Part shown: positions 11,935 through 20,271 of the stretch, piece by piece | How the letters are laid out: each line of letters opens with the position of its first letter | Numbering within the stretch: the stretch's first letter is position 1 | Origin: Ornithinibacillus halophilus | GTDB lineage: Bacteria > Bacillota > Bacilli > Bacillales > Amphibacillaceae | Assembly (NCBI RefSeq): GCF_900129485.1 | Contig: NZ_FQVW01000001.1 | Location: forward strand, 62,001 to 126,000 | DNA length: 64,000 bases | Direction of reading: 5' to 3' | Translations under genes and position numbers: made by a program | The notes under the pieces: generated by a model | The model's database searches: none | Told to the model about the DNA's origin: nothing | Seen by the model: only the letters and a program-made list of their open reading frames with translations

Positions 11935-13638
11935 TTATTTCTTTAGTTGTTCTACTTTGTCTTTGGTTGGAGTTACAAAAATTGTTTTTTGGTTTTCATA
12001 TGTTACAAAGCCTGGTTTTGCCCCATTAGGTTTCTTCACATGCCGTATCTTAGTATAATCTACAGGAACGGAGGAAGATTGACTAGATTTACTATAATAA
12101 GCAGCTAATTGGGCTGCTTCTAAAATGGTTTCAACACTTGGATCTTTTTCCCGTATTACAACATGTGAGCCAGGGATATCCTTTGTATGTAACCAAATAT
12201 CATCTCGATGAGCCAATTTCATCGTTACATATTCATTCTGTTTATTATTTTTACCTACTAAAATGATCGTTCCATCGGAAGCTACAAATTGTTCCGGTTT
12301 TGGTTTAGTTGGTTTGTTCTTTTTCTTTTGGGTTCTTTGTTTTTTTAAGTAGCCTTCTTCACGTAGTTCTTCTCTAATTTCTTCGACGTCTTCTACGCTA
12401 GCTTTATCGATATGCTGCAATAATTGCTCTAGATAATTAATTTCTTCTTCCGCTTTAACCATTTCTCTTTCCACTACTTGTTTTGAAGTTTTTAGTTTTT
12501 GGTAAGTTTTAAAAAACGATTGTGCATTTTCGCTAGGTGTTTTATTAGGGTTTAATTCAATGGTTAAATTGCTTTGATTAGGATCGTAATAATCAGTTAC
12601 GGTAATTGAAGTATCGCCCTGTTTTATTAAGTGCATATGGGCAGTTAATAATTCACCCATCTTTTGAAATTTTTCAGCATCGTCTGCTTTTAATAAAGTT
12701 TTTTTATGTTTCTTTAATTTTCTTAGATTTTTATCTCGTTCATTTTTAATTAATCGATATAAATCTTTTGCCTGCTGCTTTACTCGATCCCGTTCCGCCT
12801 TACCTGAATAGAATTGATCCAACATCTCATTTACAGATTGGAATTCGATGACTTCCCCTTTGAAAGTAGTAATTGGGAATACGTGAAAGTCCTCTTTAGT
12901 ATTTCGGTAAATGGCAGGTTGATATGATTGACTTGCTAATTGCTCTTGAAATGATTTAAAAGTCTTTTTGTATGTATCTTGTGAACCTAGCTTAGAACGG
13001 GTCATCAGTTCATTCGCAATAAAGGGAGATATCCCGTCAAGCATGGCTACAATTTGTTTATCTAGTTTTCCAGCATTAAAGTCTAGCTTTTTTATATATG
13101 TTTCTTCATCAATAATTAGAGGATTCAGTTTATCCTGACTAGGCGGTAGGATATACTCTGATCCTGGTAAAATTGTACGGTGTCGATTCTGGGCCATGGA
13201 AACATGTTTCAGACTATCAATAATATGACCTTTTTCTCCATCAACGAGCATGACATTACTATGCTTACCCATCAATTCAATAATTAGTTTTTTGGTTGTT
13301 TCATCACCAATTTCATTTCTAGTTTTAATGGAAAAAGTAATGATTCGTTCCATGCCACTTTGTTCAATCGATTCGATAATAGCTCCTGAAATATGCTTTC
13401 GCATTACCATACAGAACATCGGAGGAGTTTTTGGATTTTGATAGGTATCATCCGTTAAATGTAATCGCGCATATGTAGGATGGATTGAAAATAACAAACT
13501 GTGATTCTTTCCTTGACTACGTACAGTTAAAACAAGTTCTGTTTCTGTTGGTTGATATATTTTATTTATTTTTCCTGGTATTAATAATTCACTTAATTCT
13601 TCTGTTACTGCCTTCGTAACTATTCCGTCAAATGGCAT
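11935..13638 (-). CDS. rqcH: Ribosome quality control protein RqcH (NFACT / Rqc2 homologue)
   Basis: Binds stalled 50S subunits carrying peptidyl-tRNA and recruits tRNA-Ala to add C-terminal alanine tails that mark the peptide for degradation. The protein of about 567 residues has an NFACT-N domain (1-240), a long charged helical region (about 290-430) and an NFACT-R domain near the C-terminus (HTKDIPGSHVVIR). The open frame begins at 13686, but ATG 13638 follows GAGGTGAG and gives the family N-terminus MPFDGIVTKA. The Asp-Arg pair important in B. subtilis RqcH reads Glu97-Arg98 here. The older annotation is fibronectin-binding protein YloA. Confidence 0.94.
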   Translation of the reverse strand: MPFDGIVTKAVTEELSELLIPGKINKIYQPTETELVLTVRSQGKNHSLLFSIHPTYARLHLTDDTYQNPKTPPMFCMVMRKHISGAIIESIEQSGMERIITFSIKTRNEIGDETTKKLIIELMGKHSNVMLVDGEKGHIIDSLKHVSMAQNRHRTILPGSEYILPPSQDKLNPLIIDEETYIKKLDFNAGKLDKQIVAMLDGISPFIANELMTRSKLGSQDTYKKTFKSFQEQLASQSYQPAIYRNTKEDFHVFPITTFKGEVIEFQSVNEMLDQFYSGKAERDRVKQQAKDLYRLIKNERDKNLRKLKKHKKTLLKADDAEKFQKMGELLTAHMHLIKQGDTSITVTDYYDPNQSNLTIELNPNKTPSENAQSFFKTYQKLKTSKQVVEREMVKAEEEINYLEQLLQHIDKASVEDVEEIREELREEGYLKKQRTQKKKNKPTKPKPEQFVASDGTIILVGKNNKQNEYVTMKLAHRDDIWLHTKDIPGSHVVIREKDPSVETILEAAQLAAYYSKSSQSSSVPVDYTKIRHVKKPNGAKPGFVTYENQKTIFVTPTKDKVEQLKK

Positions 13639-13656
13639 CGTACTCACCTCATATTT

Positions 13657-13665
13657 ATTATAGCA
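13657..13665 (-). promoter_or_regulatory. Extended -10 promoter of rqcH
   Basis: Read on the minus strand this is TGCTATAAT, a perfect -10 with the TGN extension, about 20 bases before the chosen rqcH start. No good -35 is present, which extended -10 promoters tolerate. It also supports the downstream start codon. Confidence 0.55.
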
Positions 13666-13829
13666 TTTTTTTACTGTGTCCTGCATAGATATCCATTAAG
13701 AGAGTGGACAAGTATTATAGGTTAAGAAAGTACTTATTACCTTCTTATCTATCTATATGTGTCTAGGCTAACCCGACAAAATGTAGGAGTGATAGCCAAG
13801 TTATGTAAGATATTTTGGAGGAATGCGAT

Positions 13830-16487
13830 GTGAAAAAGTGGTATCAGTTAGATGTTGAACGGTTAGAACAAAAGCTTCATGTATCCTCGAATAAAGGATT
13901 ATCTACCAAACAAGTAGAGAAAAGGAGAAAACAATACGGTGAAAACGTACTAGAAGCAGAAAAAGATACACCAAAATGGTTAATCTTTCTAAAACAATTT
14001 CAAGATTTTATGGTCATTGTTCTTCTAGCAGCAACTTTAATCGCAGGTATGTTAGGTGAGTTTGTTGATGCTATTGCAATTATGATCATTGTTTTGGTAA
14101 ATGGATTTATTGGTTTTTTCCAAGAACAAAAAGCAGAGAAGTCCTTAGATAAATTAAAAGAATTGTCTGCACCAATGGCTTATGTATTGAGAGAAAAAAC
14201 ATGGGAAAAAATTAACTCAAGAAATTTAGTAGTTGGTGATGTCATAAAGGTTAATAGTGGGGACAGAATTCCAGCAGATATTCGAATTGTACAAGCTAAT
14301 AACCTTGAAACGGAGGAATCTGCTCTAACTGGAGAATCACTCCCAGTAATGAAACATGCCTCAGCTATTCATAGAGATGACTTGGATGCTCAAGATCAAG
14401 TAAATATGGGGTTTATGGGGACACTGGTTACACGTGGTTCAGGTTTAGGAATTGTTGTTGGAACAGGCATGAACACCGTTATGGGACAAATTGCTTCCTT
14501 AATGACAAACACGAAAAAGGTTCCTACACCACTGGAGAGAAAGCTTGCAGAATTAGGTAAAATATTAATTGTTATCGCCATTTTATTAACAATTTTAGTA
14601 GTAGGACTTGGGGTCATGCAAGGACATCCAGTGTATAATATGTTTTTAGCAGGTGTATCTTTAGCTGTTGCTGCTATTCCAGAAGGGTTACCAGCAATCG
14701 TAACAGTTGCATTATCATTAGGTGTACAACGAATGATTCGCAAAAAAGCAATTGTTCGTAAATTATCTGCAGTTGAAACATTAGGATGCGCTTCTGTAAT
14801 TTGTTCTGATAAGACTGGAACAATGACAGAAAATCAGATGACAGTAAAAGAAATGTACTTGAATGGAAAGATGCTAGAAGTAACTGGTGATGGATATAAC
14901 ATTCACGGTGACTTTTTAATAAATAATCAGAGAGTTAATGAAAACTATACCAATTTAGAATCGATGCTTTTATATGGAATGCTTTGTAACAATGCTTCTC
15001 TTCAGGTGAAAAGGGGAAAATATTTTGTTGAAGGTGACCCAACCGATGGCGCTCTTATAATAGCTGCTAGAAAGTTTGGATTAAAGCCTGTTGCTGGGGA
15101 AAACTTTCGTATAGTGAAAGAAATTCCCTTCGATTCAGATAGAAAACGTATGAGTGTCATTGTAGAAGATGATAATCAAATGCGCTTTTTAATTACAAAA
15201 GGTGCACCGGATGTACTTTTACCTCGTACAACGTATTTAATGGACGAGGAAGGACGTCGGATCTTAAAGCCAAACGACAAAGATAAGATTGAACAAGCTG
15301 TTAACTCTATGGCTGATAAGGCGTTACGAACGATAGCGATAAGTATGAAGCCACTTTCTAAAGAAGATTCCATGGATGATCATTTTTTAGAAAAGGATTT
15401 AACATTTATTGGTTTGTATGGAATGATTGATCCACCTAGAAAAGAAGTAAAACCTGCAATTGAAGAATGTAGACAAGCAGGGATAAAGACAGTAATGATT
15501 ACTGGAGACCATGTTAAAACTGCTACAGCCATTGCCAAGAGATTAAACCTACTTCCAGACGATGGTTTAGTTCTTGAGGGTCACGAATTAAACAAAATGT
15601 CTGTTGAAGAATTGGAAGACATAATAGAGGATGTTTATGTGTTTGCTCGTGTAACTCCGGAACATAAATTGAAAATCGTAAAAGCTTTCCAAGAAAATGG
15701 TCATGTTGTAGCGATGACAGGGGATGGAGTAAATGATGCTCCAGCGATTAAAGCGAGTGATATAGGAATAAGTATGGGGATTAGTGGCACAGATGTCACA
15801 AAAGAAGCATCATCTCTTGTACTAATGGATGACAACTTTGCTACGATAAAAGCAGCAATAAAAGAAGGTCGAAATATCTATGAAAATATTCGTAAGTTTA
15901 TTCGATATTTGTTAGCTTCGAATGTTGGTGAAATTTTAGTCATGTTATTTGCAATGCTTTTAGGCATGCCTTTACCATTAGTTCCGGTACAAATCTTATG
16001 GGTGAACTTAGTAACTGACGGTCTTCCTGCAATGGCTTTGGGGTTAGATAAGCCAGAAGATGACGTTATGAAAAGGAGTCCTAGAAATCCTAGAGAAGGT
16101 ATTTTTGCTAGAGGTCTAGGTTTCAAAATTATCAGTAGAGGTATCCTAATTGGACTCGTTACGTTAATTGCATTCATGCTAGCCTACCAAAATAATCCTA
16201 GTAACCTAATTTATGCACAGACAATGGCATTCACAACATTAGTAATGGCTCAATTGATACATGTTTTTGACTGTAGAAGTGAAAATTCTGTGTTTGATAG
16301 GAATCCTTTTGAAAATATCTATCTAGTTTTAGCCGTTATATCGTCCATTCTATTATTATTAGTTGTTATCTATTGGCCTCCATTACAGCCTATTTTCCAT
16401 ACGACGTTCCTAGGTCTTCGTGATTGGATGTTAATTATCGGATTAGCTGCAATGCCAACCGTATTATTTGGCTTCACTAAAAAGTAA
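13830..16487 (+). CDS. Calcium-transporting P-type ATPase (SERCA-like, YloB type)
   Basis: A P2A-type ATPase likely to export Ca2+ across the cytoplasmic membrane; B. subtilis YloB, its close relative, helps calcium homeostasis in spores. The protein of 885 residues has an N-terminal cation-ATPase domain, actuator motif TGES, phosphorylation motif DKTGT (D327), TGDGVNDAPA hinge and about ten membrane segments, with the ion-site sequence AAIPEGLPA. The frame is open from TTG 13815, but that codon overlaps the GGAGGAA ribosome binding site of GTG 13830, which is preferred. Transcribed divergently from rqcH. Confidence 0.93.
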   Translation: MKKWYQLDVERLEQKLHVSSNKGLSTKQVEKRRKQYGENVLEAEKDTPKWLIFLKQFQDFMVIVLLAATLIAGMLGEFVDAIAIMIIVLVNGFIGFFQEQKAEKSLDKLKELSAPMAYVLREKTWEKINSRNLVVGDVIKVNSGDRIPADIRIVQANNLETEESALTGESLPVMKHASAIHRDDLDAQDQVNMGFMGTLVTRGSGLGIVVGTGMNTVMGQIASLMTNTKKVPTPLERKLAELGKILIVIAILLTILVVGLGVMQGHPVYNMFLAGVSLAVAAIPEGLPAIVTVALSLGVQRMIRKKAIVRKLSAVETLGCASVICSDKTGTMTENQMTVKEMYLNGKMLEVTGDGYNIHGDFLINNQRVNENYTNLESMLLYGMLCNNASLQVKRGKYFVEGDPTDGALIIAARKFGLKPVAGENFRIVKEIPFDSDRKRMSVIVEDDNQMRFLITKGAPDVLLPRTTYLMDEEGRRILKPNDKDKIEQAVNSMADKALRTIAISMKPLSKEDSMDDHFLEKDLTFIGLYGMIDPPRKEVKPAIEECRQAGIKTVMITGDHVKTATAIAKRLNLLPDDGLVLEGHELNKMSVEELEDIIEDVYVFARVTPEHKLKIVKAFQENGHVVAMTGDGVNDAPAIKASDIGISMGISGTDVTKEASSLVLMDDNFATIKAAIKEGRNIYENIRKFIRYLLASNVGEILVMLFAMLLGMPLPLVPVQILWVNLVTDGLPAMALGLDKPEDDVMKRSPRNPREGIFARGLGFKIISRGILIGLVTLIAFMLAYQNNPSNLIYAQTMAFTTLVMAQLIHVFDCRSENSVFDRNPFENIYLVLAVISSILLLLVVIYWPPLQPIFHTTFLGLRDWMLIIGLAAMPTVLFGFTKK

Positions 16488-16504
16488 ATTTGATATGTTT
16501 GATG

Positions 16505-16543
16505 AAATAGCCTCCTTTAAATATTTCTAAGGGAGGCTATTTC
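16505..16543 (+). terminator. Hairpin after the Ca2+ ATPase gene
   Basis: AAATAGCCTCC pairs with GGAGGCTATTT across a 15-base loop, followed by TTCTG. The stem is good but the T tract is short. Confidence 0.65.
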
Positions 16544-16679
16544 TGTTATAATAGGTATGTTCAGTTACTTTATTTACATAAATTTTAAACGTTAACGTCA
16601 GCAATCTTTGAAAGAAAGTATAAAGTTATCTATACTAAACTTTTGTTCTTATTCAAAGATAAGAATGTATAAAATTTTA

Positions 16680-16868
16680 GAGATGTCTAGCTCCGAGCGC
16701 CTGCGACTAGCGAAGGAACTACACAGAATTACTTCTCTGGACTTTGTGCCCGAGTAATCGCAAAAGAACTACGTGGAGAGACCTCATTGCTTTTGTGCCG
16801 AGTAACCACAGGCACAGGCACAAGACTTCCTTCGCCTCCGTACGTCGCAAAGCGGGCGCTCTGCGCTT
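16680..16868 (-). repeat. E2 repeat with internal insertion (contains module M3)
   Basis: The ends match the reverse complement of the solo E2 element at 33657-33707. The left end GAGATGTCTAGCTCC (16680-16694) and the right end, CGCCTCCGTACGTCGCAAAG onward to GCGCTCTGCGCTTTTCTT, correspond to the two halves of the solo copy. Between them lies about 135 bases absent from the solo copy. Within it, GAGCGCC..GCGAC..GCGAAGGAA (16695-16718) can pair with TTCCTTCGC..GTCGC..GGGCGCTC (16827-16861), giving a long hairpin. The internal part 16749-16820 is module M3, also found at 30731-30799. The rest of 16544-16925 shows no gene. Confidence 0.8.
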
Positions 16869-16925
16869 TTCTTGTTACATATTTGAGTATAAAGGTTTTA
16901 TGCAACTATAAGGTGTGATAATATA

Positions 16926-17807
16926 ATGGTTAAAAGTATGACTGGGTACGGTAGCAATGAAGTACGATTAGAGAAAACCAACATTAAAGTTGAAATACGC
17001 AGTGTTAATCATCGCTTTTTGGATGTTCATACTAAAATTCCAAGAGCATTGTTGTTTATGGAAGATCGTTTAAAGAAAGCTATTAAAAATTGGTTCTCAA
17101 GAGGTCGTATTGAATTATTTGTTATAATTGAGGGTGATTTATTAGTAGAGCGGTCCATTCAAACAGATTGGAAACTGATGGATGCATATATAAAACAACT
17201 TCAAAAGGCACAAGAGCGCTATCAGTTATCAGAAGAGATTCCTATCAGTGTTTTAGCTTCAGTTCCAGAGCTTATTACCGTTCAAGAAAAGGAACAAGAA
17301 CCAACGGAACTAGAAGAAACGATATTAAATTGTGTTAATAAAGCTTGTGAGAAAGTGCAATTAATGCGTAGAGAAGAAGGCAAATTCTTGAAAAAAGATA
17401 TTTGTAATAGATTATCTACTATAAACGATATGGTTCAGATGCTAGAAAGTCGTAGGGGAAATGTCATTGATGAATATCGAACTAGAATATTTGAACGGAT
17501 CAATGCTTTTGTCAATGACACAGTGGATTTGGACAACTCAAGGTTACATCAAGAGATTGCATTATTAGCTGAAAAAGGAGACATAACAGAAGAAGTAACA
17601 CGTCTTTATAGCCATATTAGTCATTGTTATGATTTAATTAAGTCAGATGACGTAATAGGAAGAAAATTAGATTTTATCGTTCAAGAGATGCATCGTGAGG
17701 TAAATACGATAGGATCCAAATCATCTGACAAGCAAGTCGGTCAATGGACGGTAAACTTAAAAAGTGAAGTTGAGAAAATTAAAGAGCAAGTACAAAATAT
17801 TGAATAA
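16926..17807 (+). CDS. YicC family endoribonuclease-like protein
   Basis: A 293-residue member of the YicC/YloC family, whose members act as endoribonucleases in E. coli and in B. subtilis (YloC). The N-terminus VKSMTGYGSNE and the C-terminal segment GRKLDFIVQEMHREVNTIGSK are family hallmarks. The start ATG 16926 follows AAGGTGTG. It is the first gene after the E2 repeat and belongs to the conserved yicC-remA-gmk-rpoZ block. Confidence 0.92.
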   Translation: MVKSMTGYGSNEVRLEKTNIKVEIRSVNHRFLDVHTKIPRALLFMEDRLKKAIKNWFSRGRIELFVIIEGDLLVERSIQTDWKLMDAYIKQLQKAQERYQLSEEIPISVLASVPELITVQEKEQEPTELEETILNCVNKACEKVQLMRREEGKFLKKDICNRLSTINDMVQMLESRRGNVIDEYRTRIFERINAFVNDTVDLDNSRLHQEIALLAEKGDITEEVTRLYSHISHCYDLIKSDDVIGRKLDFIVQEMHREVNTIGSKSSDKQVGQWTVNLKSEVEKIKEQVQNIE

Positions 17808-17812
17808 ATAGT

Positions 17813-17842
17813 TGTAATTTAGCTATTTTATTTTTTATAATG
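17813..17842 (+). promoter_or_regulatory. Candidate promoter of remA
   Basis: TTGTAA (17813-17818), an 18-base spacer and a perfect TATAAT (17837-17842) lie about 44 bases upstream of remA. Confidence 0.5.
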
Positions 17843-17885
17843 GTGAAACAATAGAAAGATATAGAATGTTGAGGGGGAACTAATC

Positions 17886-18146
17886 GTGGGGTTACAATTA
17901 ATTAATATAGGTTTTGGTAATGTCGTATCAGCTAATAGAGTAATTTCAATCGTATCACCAGAATCTGCACCAATAAAGAGAATTATAACTGTTGCTAGAG
18001 ATAATAATAAATTGGTAGATGCAACATACGGAAGACGTACAAGAGCTGTAATTATTACCGATAGTGATCATGTTGTTCTATCTGCTGTCCAACCAGAAAC
18101 AGTTGGTCAACGTGTGTTAAGTCATGATGAATTATCGGATGAATAA
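17886..18146 (+). CDS. remA: Extracellular matrix regulatory protein RemA
   Basis: A small DNA-binding regulator that in B. subtilis activates biofilm matrix operons and osmoprotection genes. The 86-residue protein begins [12 protein letters not shown] and contains [20 protein letters not shown], the conserved core of the RemA/YlzA family. The start is GTG 17886 behind GAGGGGGAA. It lies between yicC and gmk as in B. subtilis. Confidence 0.95.
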   Translation: MGLQLINIGFGNVVSANRVISIVSPESAPIKRIITVARDNNKLVDATYGRRTRAVIITDSDHVVLSAVQPETVGQRVLSHDELSDE

Positions 18147-18175
18147 ACACGGAATATATTTTAGGAGGAAACATA

Positions 18176-18796
18176 TTGATTGATGAGAAAGGAATTCTGT
18201 TCATTCTTTCTGGTCCATCCGGTGTAGGAAAAGGTACTGTTAGAAAAGAACTATTTAATCGAAAGACAGACTTGAAGTATTCCATTTCAATGACAACTAG
18301 GGATATGCGACCTGGGGAAGAAGACGGTGTGGATTACTTTTACAAGTCTAAAGAAGAATTTGAAGAATTAATCGACCAAGGAAAACTGTTAGAATACGCA
18401 AAATTTGTTAATAATTACTATGGTACGCCTCGTGAGTACGTAGAAGAGATGTTATCTCAAGGCTATGATGTTTTTCTTGAAATAGAAGTTCAAGGTGCCC
18501 TTCAAGTGAAAGAGAATTTTCCTGAAGGTGTATTTATCTTTTTATTTCCACCAAGCTTAGAGGAATTAAAAAACCGTATCGTAAATCGTGGTACAGAATC
18601 AGAAGAATTAATTCTTAACCGGTTAAAAGAGGCGCGCAATGAAATTGAATTGATGGACGCCTATGATTATGTCGTTGTAAATGATGATGTTGATCATGCC
18701 GTAACTAAAATTCAATCGATTATTCAAAGTGAGCACTGTAAGCGGGAAAGAATAGCTGCTCAATATAAAAAGATATTGGAGGATGACGTTTTATGA
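18176..18796 (+). CDS. gmk: Guanylate kinase
   Basis: Phosphorylates GMP to GDP with ATP. The 206-residue protein has the P-loop [12 protein letters not shown] near the N-terminus and GMP-binding residues in [16 protein letters not shown]. The start is TTG 18176, 8 bases after an AGGAGG ribosome binding site; no in-frame ATG is better placed. Its stop overlaps the rpoZ start. Confidence 0.97.
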   Translation: MIDEKGILFILSGPSGVGKGTVRKELFNRKTDLKYSISMTTRDMRPGEEDGVDYFYKSKEEFEELIDQGKLLEYAKFVNNYYGTPREYVEEMLSQGYDVFLEIEVQGALQVKENFPEGVFIFLFPPSLEELKNRIVNRGTESEELILNRLKEARNEIELMDAYDYVVVNDDVDHAVTKIQSIIQSEHCKRERIAAQYKKILEDDVL

Positions 18797-18996
18797 TGTT
18801 AGAACCGTCAATTGATAAATTACAAGAGAAGATTCATTCAAAGTATTCATTAGTTACTTTATCTGCAAAACGCGCAAGACAATTGCGAGAGTTGGATAAC
18901 TTGAAAATCGAAAACCCAAAATCAGATAAATTTGTTGGGATGGCTTTAGAAGAGATTTTAGCTGAAGAGTTAAAGTTAGAAGATGAAGATAAATAA
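18793..18996 (+). CDS. rpoZ: RNA polymerase omega subunit
   Basis: The small omega subunit that helps assemble and stabilise RNA polymerase. The 67-residue protein begins [20 protein letters not shown] and contains SAKRARQL, the conserved omega segment. ATG 18793 overlaps the gmk stop (ATGA); ATG 18796 is an alternative. A clear terminator follows. Confidence 0.96.
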   Translation: MMLEPSIDKLQEKIHSKYSLVTLSAKRARQLRELDNLKIENPKSDKFVGMALEEILAEELKLEDEDK

Positions 18997-19006
18997 ACAC
19001 AATGTT

Positions 19007-19039
19007 CCCTCGCTAATGTAGATATTTGCGAGGGTTTTT
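19007..19039 (+). terminator. Terminator after rpoZ
   Basis: Perfect 7-base-pair stem CCCTCGC/GCGAGGG with a 14-base loop and five T. Confidence 0.85.
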
Positions 19040-19065
19040 CAATATAGAGAGTGGAAGGTGACGAC

Positions 19066-20271
19066 ATGGTAAGAGATAAAAATGTATTACTTTGTGTTAC
19101 TGGAGGAATTGCGGCGTATAAAGCCTGTGCTTTGACTAGTAAATTGACGCAGCAAGGTTCTCGTGTGAGAGTGATGATGACAAAAAGCGCTATGCAATTT
19201 GTCTCGCCATTAACGTTTCAAGCTTTATCTCGCAATCCGGTTTATACAGATACATTTGAAGAAAGAGAACCAGAAAAAATTGCCCACATTGATGTAGCAG
19301 ATTGGGCAGATATTGTTATTATTGCACCTGCAACAGCAAATGTTATTGGAAGGATAGCAAATGGAATTGCAGATGATATGGTGACGACTACTTTATTAGC
19401 TACAAAAGCTCCCATTTACATAGCACCAGCCATGAATGTCAATATGTATGAACATCCTTCGGTAAAAGAAAATATGAAACGATTAGAGCAATGGGGCTAT
19501 CACTTTATTGAGCCTGGTGCCGGATACTTAGCCTGTGGTTGGGTAGGTAAAGGACGTCTTGAGGAACCGGAAACGATTATAGAAGTGATTGACCAACATC
19601 AACAATCATCTGAACTACTTGAGGGTAAGAAAGTGTTAATTTCGGCTGGACCTACTAAAGAGAGTGTTGACCCAGTTCGTTTCTTTACGAATCATTCCTC
19701 AGGAAAAATGGGATTTGCTCTTGCAGAAGAAGCAGCCAATTTAGGGGCAGAAGTAACCCTTGTTGCAGGACCTGTATCTTTAGAGATAACGAATAAACGG
19801 GTGAAGCGAATTGATGTAGTCACTGCTGAAGAAATGTACAATGTTATTACAGATTTGTTTCCATCCCAAGATATTGTCATTAAGGCTGCTGCAGTTGCTG
19901 ATTATCGTCCTAAAAATACATATAATGAAAAAATGAAAAAGCAAACTGGTGATTTAACCATCGAAATGGAACGCACGAAAGACATTTTACATTCCTTAGG
20001 TGAAAAAAAGGAGCAACAATTTTTAGTTGGATTTGCAGCTGAAACATCTAGCCCTATTGAGTATGGAATAAAAAAGTTAGAAAATAAAAACTTAGATGCC
20101 ATAGTTATTAATAATGTTGCAGCAGAAGGAGCAGGTTTTGGTAGAGATACCAATATCGTTACATACGTTAATAAAAATCAAGAACAAAAAGAAGTACCGA
20201 TCGCTTCGAAGAGGGAGATAGCGAAGAAGATATTTACATTTATTAATAGTGATATGAAGGATGAAAGCTAG
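19066..20271 (+). CDS. coaBC: Bifunctional phosphopantothenoylcysteine decarboxylase / phosphopantothenate-cysteine ligase
   Basis: Catalyses two consecutive steps of coenzyme A synthesis. The N-terminal CoaC flavoprotein half (about 1-185) has GGIAAYK, PAMNVNMYEHP and the ACGWVGKGRLEEP segment with the catalytic cysteine. The C-terminal CoaB half has SAGPTKESVDPVRFFTNHSS and KAAAVADYRPK. The open frame starts at GTG 19051, but ATG 19066 is preferred because GGAAGGTGA is placed ahead of it and the protein then begins at the family start. The stop shares one base with the priA start. Confidence 0.96.
   Translation: MVRDKNVLLCVTGGIAAYKACALTSKLTQQGSRVRVMMTKSAMQFVSPLTFQALSRNPVYTDTFEEREPEKIAHIDVADWADIVIIAPATANVIGRIANGIADDMVTTTLLATKAPIYIAPAMNVNMYEHPSVKENMKRLEQWGYHFIEPGAGYLACGWVGKGRLEEPETIIEVIDQHQQSSELLEGKKVLISAGPTKESVDPVRFFTNHSSGKMGFALAEEAANLGAEVTLVAGPVSLEITNKRVKRIDVVTAEEMYNVITDLFPSQDIVIKAAAVADYRPKNTYNEKMKKQTGDLTIEMERTKDILHSLGEKKEQQFLVGFAAETSSPIEYGIKKLENKNLDAIVINNVAAEGAGFGRDTNIVTYVNKNQEQKEVPIASKREIAKKIFTFINSDMKDES

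Noticed and set aside
14396-14743. A 115-codon minus-strand frame inside the Ca2+ ATPase gene
   Set aside because: Antisense shadow of a conserved coding region with no independent evidence.
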